Shown here: positions 5,194 through 13,429 of the stretch, piece by piece | Layout: each line of letters starts with the position of its first letter | How positions within the stretch are numbered: position 1 is the first letter of the stretch | Assembly: GCA_046728055.1 (NCBI GenBank) | Contig: JBKPDU010000023.1 | Location: 1 to 15,018 of the forward strand | Origin: AC-69 sp046728055 | GTDB taxonomy: Bacteria; Actinomycetota; UBA4738; HRBIN12 | Direction of reading: 5' to 3' | DNA: 15,018 nucleotides | The notes under the pieces: model-generated | Seen by the model: only the letters and a program-made list of their open reading frames with translations | The model's database searches: none | What the model was told of the DNA's origin: nothing | Position numbers and translations under genes: made by a program

Positions 5194-7572
5194 GTGAAGG
5201 TCGTCGTCTCCTGGTTGCAGGAGTACTGCCCCACGGACCTGTCCCCCGAGGAGCTGGCCGAGCTCCTGACGTCCAAGGGCGCGGAGGTGGAGGAGATCGA
5301 GCGCCCCTGGGAACGGCTTGACGGCGTCGTGGTGGCCCGGGTCCTGGAGGTCCGCGACCACCCGAACTCCGACATGCTGTGCCTGGCCCGGGTGACCACC
5401 GGCGACGGGGAACGCGAGGTCGTCGTGGGCGTCCGAAACATGAAGCAAGGCGACCTGGTGCCGCTCGCCGGGCCGGGGGCAACCGTACCCGCACTGCCCG
5501 AACCGTTGTCGGCTCGGAGGATCCGCGGCGTCGTCTCCGACGGCATGCTCTGCTCCCCGTGGGAGCTGGGGATCACAACCGAGCACACCGGGATCCTGGT
5601 CATCCCCGACGACATGCAACCGGGGACGGACTTCAAGAAGGCGTACGGCCTGGACGACGCTGTGCTCGACATCGAGGTCACGCCGAACCGTCCTGACTTC
5701 CTGTCGGTCGTCGGGATCGCCCGGGAGGTGGCGGCGGCGACGGGCGTGCCGCTGCGCATGCCGGACGCCGCCGTCGAGGAGGACGACGAGAAGGCCGACG
5801 AAGTGGCCACGGTGGAGATCCTCGATCTCGATCGCTGCCCGCGATACCTGGCGCGGATCGTTCGCGGGATCGTTCACACGCCTTCACCGATCCGTGTGCA
5901 GGCCCGGCTCACCGCGTCGGGGATGCGCCCCCTCTCGGCAGCCGTAGATGCCACGAACTACGCAATGCTCGAGATCGGACAGCCGCTGCATCCCTTCGAC
6001 CTGGGCCTGCTGACCGGGCCGGGCATCGTCGTCCGGCGGGCGAACGATGGGGAGCGGTTGGTGACCCTCGACGGTGTGGAGCGGTCGTTCACGTCCGACG
6101 ATCTCCTGATCTGCGATGTGGAGCGGCCGGTCGCGGTGGCCGGCGTGATGGGCGGGGCGGCGGCCGAGATGTCCGAGTCGACGGCAGACGTCCTGCTGGA
6201 GAGCGCGTGGTTCGAGCGTGCCGGGATCCAGCGGACCCGCCGGCGGATCGGCCTGTCCACCGAGGCCTCGACGCGGTTCGAGCGCGGCACGGACCCCGAG
6301 GCCGTGCCGCTCGGTGCGGATCGGGCATGCCGACTGATGGCCGAGTGGTCGGGGGGACGCGTGCTGGCCGGATTCGTGGAGGCAGGAGGCGCCCCCGAAC
6401 GCCGGCGGGTGTCGATGCGGCCCTCGCGGGCCACGCTCGTGATCGGCTACGCGGTCTCGGCCGGGGACGCCGCCGAGGCGTTCGATCACCTGGGCATGGC
6501 CAGCGAGATGGAGGACGAGGACCGCGTCACGGTGGAGGTCCCGGGGTACCGGGTCGACATCGAGCGAGAGGTCGATCTGATCGAGGAGGTCGTCCGGGTC
6601 CAGGGCTACTACCGTGTGGGATCGACCGTCCCGCCGGTCCGCCAGGTCGGAGGGGTTCCCCTCGCGTACGGGTTCAGGGCCCGGCTCCGAAGGTCGCTCC
6701 GTCGGTCCGGGATCCGAGAGGTCCGACTGCTGTCGTTCGCGTCGCAGGAGGATCTGGAGATCTGCGGTGACCGCGACGCGATCCGGATCATCAATCCGCT
6801 CCAGGCCAACGAGTCGTACCTTCGAACCGCGCTCCTGCCCGGCCTGCTCCATGCCGTCCAGCGCAACGTGTACAGGCAGGTGCGGGGGGTTGCCCTGTTC
6901 GAGGTGGGAACGGTGTTCCGGATGAAGGACGGCGCAGCCGACGAGCGACCGTCGGTCGCGTACGCGATGACCGGGCCGGTCTCGCAGTCGTGGTCCGAGC
7001 CGCCGAGATCCTTCGACTTCTTCGACGCGAAGGGCGCGCTCGAGGCCCTCCTCGAGGACGCCGGGGTCCGCGAGTGGTCGCTCGGTCCGCCGGCCGGGTG
7101 GCCGTTCCACCCCGCGCGTTCGGCCGCCATCCGCGCAGGTGCGGACGCCCTCGGCGTGATCGGCGAGATCCACCCGAGCCTGGCCGAGCGGCTGGACCTC
7201 GGCGGCCGCGTGGCGGCCGCCGAGGTCGACGTCCGGGTCCTCATGGCGCACGCGTCCTCGGAGATCGAGGTCCGTGACGTCCCCCGGTTCCCGCCGGTCC
7301 GCCGAGACCTCGCCTTCGTCGTGGATGCGACCGTTCCCGCAGGCATCGTGCAGGCCGCCTTGCGCGAGGCGGGCGGCGATCTGGTCGAGACCTGTCTGCT
7401 GTTCGACGTCTTCTCCGGCTCACCGCTTCCGGAAGGGAAGAAGAGCCTCGCGTTCTCCATCGATCTTCGAGCGCCCGACCGAACGCTCACCGTCGAGGAA
7501 GCCGACGCCGTGGTGCAAAGGATCGTCGAGCGGTTGGCGTCCGAGTTCGGTGGAGAGCTCCGGGCCGGCTGA
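5194..7572 (+). CDS. pheT: phenylalanine-tRNA ligase beta subunit
   Basis: This 792-residue protein has the full bacterial PheT layout. After the N-terminal MKVVVSWLQEY come an EMAP/tRNA-binding OB fold (about 43-150, with HPNSDMLCLARVTTGDG), the B3/B4 region (about 200-390, the editing site in the family), the B5 domain (about 403-475, ending DIEREVDLIEEVVRVQGYY), the catalytic-like core (about 480-690) and the C-terminal anticodon-binding FDX-ACB domain (about 694-792, FPPVRRDLAFVVDATVPAG). GTG at 5194 gives the family N-terminus. The Shine-Dalgarno is weak (GAACGAGCG); an ATG at 5187 gives only a 3-codon frame whose stop overlaps the GTG, so re-initiation after pheS is possible. No truncation or frameshift is seen. 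Confidence 0.97.
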   Translation: MKVVVSWLQEYCPTDLSPEELAELLTSKGAEVEEIERPWERLDGVVVARVLEVRDHPNSDMLCLARVTTGDGEREVVVGVRNMKQGDLVPLAGPGATVPALPEPLSARRIRGVVSDGMLCSPWELGITTEHTGILVIPDDMQPGTDFKKAYGLDDAVLDIEVTPNRPDFLSVVGIAREVAAATGVPLRMPDAAVEEDDEKADEVATVEILDLDRCPRYLARIVRGIVHTPSPIRVQARLTASGMRPLSAAVDATNYAMLEIGQPLHPFDLGLLTGPGIVVRRANDGERLVTLDGVERSFTSDDLLICDVERPVAVAGVMGGAAAEMSESTADVLLESAWFERAGIQRTRRRIGLSTEASTRFERGTDPEAVPLGADRACRLMAEWSGGRVLAGFVEAGGAPERRRVSMRPSRATLVIGYAVSAGDAAEAFDHLGMASEMEDEDRVTVEVPGYRVDIEREVDLIEEVVRVQGYYRVGSTVPPVRQVGGVPLAYGFRARLRRSLRRSGIREVRLLSFASQEDLEICGDRDAIRIINPLQANESYLRTALLPGLLHAVQRNVYRQVRGVALFEVGTVFRMKDGAADERPSVAYAMTGPVSQSWSEPPRSFDFFDAKGALEALLEDAGVREWSLGPPAGWPFHPARSAAIRAGADALGVIGEIHPSLAERLDLGGRVAAAEVDVRVLMAHASSEIEVRDVPRFPPVRRDLAFVVDATVPAGIVQAALREAGGDLVETCLLFDVFSGSPLPEGKKSLAFSIDLRAPDRTLTVEEADAVVQRIVERLASEFGGELRAG

Positions 7573-7581
7573 CGGGAACGG

Positions 7582-7625
7582 CGTCGTTCGCGGTGCCCAC
7601 CGTGGGCTACCCACGTCGTTCGCGG
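7582..7625 (+). repeat. 12-bp direct repeat flanking a hairpin, between pheT and argF
   Basis: CGTCGTTCGCGG occurs at 7582-7593 and 7614-7625, 32 bp apart (about three helical turns). Between them GGTGCCCA (7592-7599) can pair with TGGGCTACC (7603-7611) around a 3-nt loop with one bulged T. The hairpin lacks a T-run, so it is a poor intrinsic terminator for pheT. The repeats end 17 bp before the argF -10, a position fitting an operator. It does not resemble the AT-rich ARG box. Function unknown. Confidence 0.45.
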
Positions 7626-7642
7626 CGTCCAAGGCCCCCCGA

Positions 7643-7648
7643 TAGACT
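7643..7648 (+). promoter_or_regulatory. -10 element of the argF promoter
   Basis: TAGACT, identical to the pheS -10, lies 7 nt before the argF ATG, implying a leaderless transcript. The -35 region (TTCGCG at 7619-7624, 18-bp spacing) is poor and lies inside the second 12-bp repeat. No Shine-Dalgarno is present. Confidence 0.5.
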
Positions 7649-7655
7649 GCCGCGG

Positions 7656-8576
7656 ATGAAACGGGACTACCTGTCCGTCGACGATCTCACGCAAGACGAG
7701 CTGAGCGCCCTGCTCGATCTCGCCGCAAAGGTCAAGTCGGAGCCGGAGGGGTACGCCGGACGGCTCCACGGCAGGGCGGTGGCCATGATCTTCGAGAAGC
7801 CGTCGACCCGGACCAGGGTCTCGTTCGAGGTCGCGGCGGCCTCCACGGGAGCGCATCCCGTCGCGCTCTCCTCGGCCGAGCTCCAGCTGGGTCGGGGAGA
7901 AACCATCGAGGACACCGGGCGGGTGCTCTCCGGGTACGTGGACGCGATCGTCCTGCGGACATTCGAACAGGAACGCCTGGAGCTGTTGGCCGCCGCGTCC
8001 TCGATTTCGGTCGTCAACGCGCTCTCGGACTTCGAGCACCCGTGTCAATGCCTCGCCGACCTCCTGACCGTTCGCGAGATCAAGGGCGAGCTGAAGGGCC
8101 GGACGCTCGCGTACCTCGGCGACGGCAACAACGTGACCCACTCGCTCCTGCTCGGCTGCACGAAGACCGGCATGCGCATCCGGGTGGCCACCCCTCCGGG
8201 GTTCGAGCCCATCCCTCAGGTCGTGCACCGGGCCCGGGAGATCGCGACACAGACTGGTGGAGCGGTCGAAGTGATCCACGATCCGGCCGAAGCGAGTGCG
8301 GGGGCCGACGTGCTCTACACCGACGTGTGGGCCAGCATGGGACAGGAGGAGGAAGCCGACGAGCGCTCCTTGGTGTTCCGCGCGTACCAGCTGAACGAAC
8401 GGATGGTGAACCTCGCGGCCCCCGACGTGACCGTCCTGCACTGCCTGCCGGCCCATCGTGGCCAGGAGATCACCGACGAGGTCATCGACGGACCTCACTC
8501 GGCGGTGTGGACCCAGGCCGAGAACCGCATGCACACGCAGAAGGCGTTGCTGCTGTTCCTGCTGGGCGTGGCGTGA
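7656..8576 (+). CDS. argF: ornithine carbamoyltransferase
   Basis: This 306-residue protein, the standard OTCase length, joins carbamoyl phosphate and ornithine to make citrulline in arginine biosynthesis. Visible motifs are the carbamoyl-phosphate loop STRTR (50-54), HPCQ (128-131), the ornithine-side DVWASMGQE (223-231), and HCLPAHRG (262-269) with catalytic C263. DVWxSMGQE and HCLPAHRG distinguish it from aspartate carbamoyltransferase. The ATG at 7656 gives the family start MKRDYLSVDDL; a longer GTG-initiated frame from 7593 lies in the repeat region and upstream of the -10, so it is rejected. The gene stands alone here, away from other arg genes, so the anabolic role is assigned by homology and by the absence of arc genes nearby. 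Confidence 0.95.
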   Translation: MKRDYLSVDDLTQDELSALLDLAAKVKSEPEGYAGRLHGRAVAMIFEKPSTRTRVSFEVAAASTGAHPVALSSAELQLGRGETIEDTGRVLSGYVDAIVLRTFEQERLELLAAASSISVVNALSDFEHPCQCLADLLTVREIKGELKGRTLAYLGDGNNVTHSLLLGCTKTGMRIRVATPPGFEPIPQVVHRAREIATQTGGAVEVIHDPAEASAGADVLYTDVWASMGQEEEADERSLVFRAYQLNERMVNLAAPDVTVLHCLPAHRGQEITDEVIDGPHSAVWTQAENRMHTQKALLLFLLGVA

Positions 8577-8587
8577 AGTCCCTCCTG

Positions 8588-8593
8588 TAGCAT
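8588..8593 (+). promoter_or_regulatory. -10 element of the polX-mpg promoter
   Basis: TAGCAT lies 7 nt before the GTG start of polX, in the 24-nt gap after argF. It has the same spacing as at argF. No clear -35 and no Shine-Dalgarno are present. A leaderless GTG start is inferred. Confidence 0.5.
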
Positions 8594-8600
8594 TCCCGAG

Positions 8601-10334
8601 GTGCCCCGCGCCAACGACGCCGTGGAGGCCGTGCTGCTCGAGTACGCCGACCTCCTGTCGATCCTGACGGAGGATCCGCACCGACCTCGGTCTTACGAGA
8701 AGGCCGCCCGGGCCGTAGGCGGATACCCCGCGGACATCGCGGGGTTCGACGTCAAGCAGCTCCAGGCCATCCCGAACGTCGGTTCCTCCATCGCGGGGAA
8801 GATCCAGGAGTTCCTCCAGACAGGCTCGATGGGGGCGCTCGAGGAGCTCCGAGCGCAGATCCCCGAGGGCGTTCGGGCGCTGACGGCCATCCCCGGCCTC
8901 GGGCCCAAGCGGGCCATGATCCTGTACGAGCAGCTCGGGGTGGCCTCGGTCGACGAGCTCCTGGCGGCCGTGAACGAGGGAAGGCTGGCCGAGATCAAGG
9001 GGTTCGGCAAGAAGACGGCCGACAACATCCAGCGCGCCGTGGAGCGGATGGGCTCGACCGAGCGCCGCGAGCTGGCGAACGTGGCGCTCGACGTGGCGGA
9101 GGACCTTCTCCGGGAGCTGAGCGAGCTGAAGGAGGTGCAGAGGGCGACCTACGCCGGCTCGCTTCGGCGGATGGTGGAGACGATTGGCGACGTCGACCTG
9201 CTGGTCGCGAGCACGAAGCCCGGCCCGGTCATGGACACGTTCGTGTCCCTCCCGGTCGTAGATCGGGTGATCGCCCACGGCGATGCGAAGTCGTCGGTGG
9301 TCACGAAGGGCGGGCTCCAGGTCGACCTCCGAGTGATCGCCGCGGAGGCGTGGGGTGCGGGACTGATGTACTTCACCGGCTCGAAGGCCCACAACATCCG
9401 TCTCCGGGAGATGGCCATCCGCAAAGGGCTGCGACTGAACGAGTACGGCCTGTTCCGGGTGAAGAGCGGGAAGCTCATCGTGGCCGAGACGGAGGAGGAC
9501 GTCTACGGACGGCTCGGCCTGCCGTTCATCCCGCCGACGCTCCGGGAGGACCGCGGGGAGATCGAGGCCGCGCTCGCCGGTGAGCTCCCGAAGGTGCTCG
9601 AGCAGAAGGAGATCCGGGGGGATCTCCACACGCACACGAACCTCACCGATGGACTAGCCCCCCTGGAGCAGATGCTCGAAGCGGCCGCGGCGATGAAGTA
9701 CGCCTATTACGCGGTGACCGACCACGCCCCTCAACTGTTCATGCAACGCATGACCGACGAGAAGATGCTGGCCCAGCGCGATCGCCTGAGGGCGCTCCAG
9801 TCGACCTACCCCTCGATGACGTTGCTGCACGGCTCCGAACTGAACATCGACCCCCAGGGGGGCGTCGACTGGCCGGAAGAGTTCCTGGCCGGCTTCGACC
9901 TGCTGGTGGCGTCGGTGCACACGCAGTTCAACCTGTCGAAGGACGAGATGACTCGCCGCATCATCCGGGCGATGGAGAACCCGTACGTGAACATCCTGGG
10001 GCATCCCACCGCTCGGCTGATCGGCAAGCGCCCCCCGATCGAGTTCGACCTGGACGAGGTGTTCAGGGCCGCCGCCCGGACCGGCACGGCTCTGGAGGTC
10101 AACAGCTTCCCCGATCGGCTCGATCTGAAGGATGAGCACATCCTGTGGGCCCGGCGCCACGGGGTGAAGTTCGTCGTGGACACCGATTCCCACGCTTCCC
10201 TCCACCTCCCGTACATGCAGTTCGGCGTGGCCACGGCGCAACGGGGTTGGTTGACCAAGGACGACGTCATCAACGCGTGGCCGCTGGCCAAGCTGCGGCG
10301 GTTCCTCGACAAGGGACGCACAACCGCTCGGTGA
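8601..10334 (+). CDS. polX: DNA polymerase X family protein with PHP domain
   Basis: This 577-residue protein has the standard bacterial/archaeal PolX arrangement. An N-terminal 8-kDa-like helix-hairpin-helix region (IPNVGSSIAGKI near 57-68 and AIPGLGPKRAM near 96-106) is followed by the palm with GSLRR (186-190), metal-binding GDVDLLV (D197, D199) and VDLRV (D242), then a C-terminal PHP domain starting at GDLHTHTNLTDG (340-351, H343, H345, D350) with further likely metal ligands E413, H440 and DTDSH (527-531). Family enzymes fill short gaps in base excision repair, and the PHP domain supplies 3'-5' exonuclease and AP-endonuclease activity in characterised members. All key acidic residues are present. 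GTG at 8601 is supported by the conserved N-terminus and the -10 just upstream. The stop overlaps the glycosylase gene by 4 nt. Confidence 0.95.
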   Translation: MPRANDAVEAVLLEYADLLSILTEDPHRPRSYEKAARAVGGYPADIAGFDVKQLQAIPNVGSSIAGKIQEFLQTGSMGALEELRAQIPEGVRALTAIPGLGPKRAMILYEQLGVASVDELLAAVNEGRLAEIKGFGKKTADNIQRAVERMGSTERRELANVALDVAEDLLRELSELKEVQRATYAGSLRRMVETIGDVDLLVASTKPGPVMDTFVSLPVVDRVIAHGDAKSSVVTKGGLQVDLRVIAAEAWGAGLMYFTGSKAHNIRLREMAIRKGLRLNEYGLFRVKSGKLIVAETEEDVYGRLGLPFIPPTLREDRGEIEAALAGELPKVLEQKEIRGDLHTHTNLTDGLAPLEQMLEAAAAMKYAYYAVTDHAPQLFMQRMTDEKMLAQRDRLRALQSTYPSMTLLHGSELNIDPQGGVDWPEEFLAGFDLLVASVHTQFNLSKDEMTRRIIRAMENPYVNILGHPTARLIGKRPPIEFDLDEVFRAAARTGTALEVNSFPDRLDLKDEHILWARRHGVKFVVDTDSHASLHLPYMQFGVATAQRGWLTKDDVINAWPLAKLRRFLDKGRTTAR

Positions 10335-10951
10335 ATCGATCGAGCCGACGACTGCCACGATCGTTCTTCGCCCGACCCTCCCCCGAGGTTGGGCCGGATC
10401 TCCTGGGCAGGATCATCGTGCGGAGGCTCGGGGACGGAATGGTGCTGGCCGCTCGAATCGTCGAGGCCGAGGCTTACCAGGAGGACGACCCCGCCAGCCA
10501 CTCATACCGAGGCCGGACCAACCGGACGGAGGTGATGTTCGGCCCCCCCGGCCATGCATACGTGTACTTCACGTACGGCATGCACCACTGCATGAACGTC
10601 GTCACCGGCTCGATCGGAGAGGGGAGTGCCGTGCTCCTCCGCGCGGCCGAGCCGCTCGAGGGGCTCGAGGAGATGGCCCGGCGCCGGGGAACGAACGACC
10701 CCCGGGCGCTGTGCTCGGGCCCGGGCCGGCTGTGCCAGGCGCTCGGCATCGACCGCGGCGAGAACGGGCTCGACCTGGTGCGTGGCCGCCTGCTCTGGCT
10801 CCTGGAAGGTACGCCGGTCGCCCCGTCGGAGATCAGTGTCGATCCCCGGGTGGGCATCACCAGCGGGACCGACCGTCCGTGGCGGTTCTCCGTCCGGGGG
10901 AACCGCTTCGTCTCGCGGGTCCGCCCGGCGGCGCAGGTCAGGGGTTCGTGA
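10331..10951 (+). CDS. mpg: 3-methyladenine DNA glycosylase (AAG/MPG family)
   Basis: This 206-residue protein matches the AAG-type glycosylase that flips out and removes alkylated purines: FFARPSPEVGPDLLGRIIVR near the N-terminus, catalytic-loop IVEAEAYQEDDPASHSYRG (Glu in VEAEAY as the expected general base), then NRTEVMFGPPGHAYVYFTYG, MHHCMNVVT, VLLRAAEPLEG, SGPGRLCQALGI, and the end motif PRVGITSGTDRPWRF. The GTG at 10331 overlaps the polX stop (GTGA), giving the right length; the open frame upstream lies within polX. Translational coupling to a repair polymerase supports a base-excision-repair unit. Its 3' end overlaps the convergent PBP gene by 14 bp, so no intrinsic terminator separates them. 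Confidence 0.95.
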   Translation: MNRSSRRLPRSFFARPSPEVGPDLLGRIIVRRLGDGMVLAARIVEAEAYQEDDPASHSYRGRTNRTEVMFGPPGHAYVYFTYGMHHCMNVVTGSIGEGSAVLLRAAEPLEGLEEMARRRGTNDPRALCSGPGRLCQALGIDRGENGLDLVRGRLLWLLEGTPVAPSEISVDPRVGITSGTDRPWRFSVRGNRFVSRVRPAAQVRGS

Positions 10952-13385
10952 TGATCGTGACCGTCGAGCCGATAGGGACCTTGGCGTCCGCCGAGGGGCG
11001 CTGGGCCCAGACGACGCCCCTCTTGTGGACGCATGCCGGGTCGGCCGGGTCACACTGCTGCTCCTCCACCGACGCCACCAACCCTGCGTCTCGAAGGACG
11101 ATCCGGGCGCCTTCCTGGGTCAACCCCAGGACGTCCGGCACGGTGGTCATCCTCACTTTCTGCGCCAGGGTGATGGTGACCGTGCTCGTCTGCAGGGCCG
11201 ATTGGCCCGCCTGAGGATCCTGGGCGATCACCGTGCCCGGCTGCTGCTCGGAGGGCGCGTAGGCGACGCTCGCGAAGAACCCAGCCGATCGGAGCAGGTC
11301 GGTCGCCGCGCCCTCCCTCAGGCCGATGACCGAGGGCACCGGAAGCAGTTGGTACGAGGTGGGCTGTTTGCACACCTTGAGCCGGGGCTCGGTCCCGGCG
11401 ACGAAGGTCTGGGTGTCGATGTTCTGCGGTGGCGTGTACGGATTGGCCAGGCACCCTTGCGTCACGTCGATCCGAATCGTGACGTACTGGACACTCGACG
11501 TCGGGAACGGCTTCACCGGAAGGTTGCGGGTCGCGTTGACCATGAACGCACGCCAGATCTGGGCAGGCCACGTGCCGCCGTACACGCGGGAGATCCGAAC
11601 GGTGGGGTAGGCCATCGGCACCTGACCCTGCGGAAACCCCACCCACACCGCGGCCACGAGCTGGGGGACGGCGCCCACGAACCATGCGTCACTGTAGTTC
11701 TGCGCGGTTCCGGTCTTGCCGATCTGGGGCCGGCCGATGTTCGCCGCGGCCCCGGTCCCGTACAAGACGACCTTCTGCAGGATCTCGTTGGCCATGGTGA
11801 CGATGGACGGGCTGACCACCTGCTTGGGATCGGGACGGGCCTGGTACAGGACCTTGCCATCCGGATCGGTGATGCTGAGGACCGGCGTCGGGTCGATGCG
11901 AGTCCCGCCGGTGGCCAGCGTGCCGTAGGCGGATGCCATCTCGACCGTGTTGACCTCGTTCGTGCCGAGGACGGCGGAGGGGACCGCCGCGAGCTGGCCC
12001 TTTGGAGAGGTCGTCCGGGTGCAGCACCGGATGCCCATTCGCTTGGCCGTGCCCACCAGGCGTCGCGCCCCCAGGTAGATGTTGCCATCGCCCACCGCCT
12101 TCTCGATGTTCACGTACGCGACATTGACCGAGTTGACCGTTGCGGTCTCGAGCGAGATGTAGCCGTACGACGAACCCTCGGCGTTCCCCGGGGTCCACAC
12201 CGTTCCCTCCGACAAGGGGACCGACACCGAGGAGCCGCCGAACGTTTGGCTGGGAGGGATCCCCTGCTCCAGGGCGGCCACCAAGGTGAACGGCTTGAAC
12301 GCCGACCCCGCCTGGCGTCCGGTGCTCCCGCCGGCCGCCAGGTTCACCTTGGCGAACCGGTCCCTCGGATCCCAGTAGTTCCGCCCGCCGACCATGGCCT
12401 TGATGTGGCCCGTCCGCGGATCGATCACCGTCATCGCCGCATAGGGGTCGGTGCGATAGATGAGGATCGAGTGGACCGCCCGCTCCGCCTGTTCCTGCAA
12501 CCTGGGGACGATCGTGGTCTGGATCCGCAGGCCCCCCTTGAACAGAAGGTCGTACCGGTCCTGCACGCTCTTGCCGAACCTCGGATTGGACAGGAACCAC
12601 TGCTTGACGTAGTCCACGAAGTAGGGGAAGGGGTAATGGGCGGTGGTCTGGCGCATCCGCAGGTGGATGGATCGCTGCACGGCGCTCGCGAATGCTCCGG
12701 GCTCGATCATCCCCAGCTCGCGCATCTTGGTGAGAACCTCGTTCCGCCGAGTGATGGCCAGCTTCGGATGGACCACCGGGTCGTAGGTCGCCGGTGCCGA
12801 AATGAGCCCGGCCAGCAAGGCGGCTTGCGCCAGCGTCAGGTCCGACGCGGACCGGCGGAAGTACGTCTCCGCAGCCGCCTGGATCCCATACGCGCCGTTG
12901 CCGAAGTACACGGTATTGAGGTACTTGGCCAGGATCTCGTCCTTGCTGAGCCGCTGCTCCAATTGATAGGCCAAGACGGCCTCGCGGAACTTCCGCGACA
13001 GGGTCTGCTCGTCGCCCGTGTACGCGTTCTTGACGTACTGCTGCGTGATGGTGGAGCCTCCCTCCACGATCCGTCCGGTGGTGGCGTCGACGTACGCCGC
13101 CCGGAGCAGCGCCTTGACGTCGATCCCCACGTGGTCGTAATAGCGCTTGTCCTCGATGGCCACGACGGCATTCCTGACGTTCTCCGGGATCTTCGACAGC
13201 GGGACGATCACGCGGTTCTGCTCCGCGTGCAGCGGGGTGATCATCGATCCGTCTGAGGCGAACACGAAGGATGTCTGGGGAAAGACTTGCTCCTGCTCCT
13301 GCTTCAGGTCGGGGAGATTGCACGCGGACCCGGTCAGCGCCGTCAGGACGAGCCCGAGCGCGATGGGACGCCGGGACGGGTTCAT
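10938..13385 (-). CDS. class A penicillin-binding protein (GT51 + transpeptidase) with two PASTA domains
   Basis: This 815-residue bifunctional peptidoglycan synthase acts outside the cytoplasmic membrane. The glycosyltransferase (about 55-235) shows AIEDKRYYDHVGID with expected catalytic E78, GGSTITQQYVKN (109-120) and NTVYFGNGAYGIQAAAETYF (157-176). The transpeptidase (about 310-615) has SAFK with active S361 and K364, SVN (419-421) and KTGT (557-560), so both activities should be intact. Two PASTA repeats end the protein (about 682-741 and 748-815); the second has Cys 778 and 785, a possible disulfide. The N-terminus RRPIALGLVLTALTGSAC resembles a lipoprotein signal peptide, with Cys22 as lipid site, rather than the usual 20-residue anchor. 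The ATG at 13385 lies 9 nt after a TATGAT -10 and lacks a Shine-Dalgarno. It is transcribed divergently from tyrS and converges on mpg. PonA-like, but no symbol is assigned. Confidence 0.95.
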   Translation of the reverse strand: MNPSRRPIALGLVLTALTGSACNLPDLKQEQEQVFPQTSFVFASDGSMITPLHAEQNRVIVPLSKIPENVRNAVVAIEDKRYYDHVGIDVKALLRAAYVDATTGRIVEGGSTITQQYVKNAYTGDEQTLSRKFREAVLAYQLEQRLSKDEILAKYLNTVYFGNGAYGIQAAAETYFRRSASDLTLAQAALLAGLISAPATYDPVVHPKLAITRRNEVLTKMRELGMIEPGAFASAVQRSIHLRMRQTTAHYPFPYFVDYVKQWFLSNPRFGKSVQDRYDLLFKGGLRIQTTIVPRLQEQAERAVHSILIYRTDPYAAMTVIDPRTGHIKAMVGGRNYWDPRDRFAKVNLAAGGSTGRQAGSAFKPFTLVAALEQGIPPSQTFGGSSVSVPLSEGTVWTPGNAEGSSYGYISLETATVNSVNVAYVNIEKAVGDGNIYLGARRLVGTAKRMGIRCCTRTTSPKGQLAAVPSAVLGTNEVNTVEMASAYGTLATGGTRIDPTPVLSITDPDGKVLYQARPDPKQVVSPSIVTMANEILQKVVLYGTGAAANIGRPQIGKTGTAQNYSDAWFVGAVPQLVAAVWVGFPQGQVPMAYPTVRISRVYGGTWPAQIWRAFMVNATRNLPVKPFPTSSVQYVTIRIDVTQGCLANPYTPPQNIDTQTFVAGTEPRLKVCKQPTSYQLLPVPSVIGLREGAATDLLRSAGFFASVAYAPSEQQPGTVIAQDPQAGQSALQTSTVTITLAQKVRMTTVPDVLGLTQEGARIVLRDAGLVASVEEQQCDPADPACVHKRGVVWAQRPSADAKVPIGSTVTIITNP

Positions 13386-13394
13386 GAGGGATCA

Positions 13395-13400
13395 ATCATA
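13395..13400 (-). promoter_or_regulatory. -10 element of the PBP promoter
   Basis: Read on the minus strand this is TATGAT, 9 nt before the PBP ATG, the closest match to TATAAT in the window. The predicted transcript starts at or near the start codon. No recognisable -35 lies 17 bp upstream; that position (13418-13423) abuts the tyrS -10. Confidence 0.55.
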
Positions 13401-13420
13401 GCCACGGGCCTCATCTGCAC

Positions 13421-13429
13421 TGGTAGCAT
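13421..13429 (+). promoter_or_regulatory. extended -10 of the tyrS promoter
   Basis: TGG-TAGCAT (hexamer 13424-13429) lies 10 nt before the tyrS ATG. The expected -35 position (13401-13406) has no consensus and abuts the divergent PBP -10. No Shine-Dalgarno is present, so a leaderless or near-leaderless mRNA is inferred. Confidence 0.5.

Noticed and set aside
4270..5877. 535-codon open frame on the minus strand
   Set aside because: Shadow of pheS and the start of pheT; no domain signature, His/Asp/Arg-rich composition.
7593..7655. argF starting at GTG 7593
   Set aside because: The extra 21 residues are unlike the OTCase N-terminus, overlap the repeat/hairpin, and lie upstream of the -10 box.
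6609..9635. 1008-codon open frame on the minus strand
   Set aside because: It lies antisense to pheT, argF and polX, all with clear family motifs. Its translation is Arg/Pro/His-rich without any recognisable domain. Long antisense frames are expected in GC-rich DNA with strong third-position GC.
10626..13256. 876-codon open frame on the plus strand across the PBP gene
   Set aside because: It is the antisense shadow of a PBP whose catalytic motifs and PASTA repeats are all on the minus strand; the translation is low-complexity Arg/Gly/His-rich.
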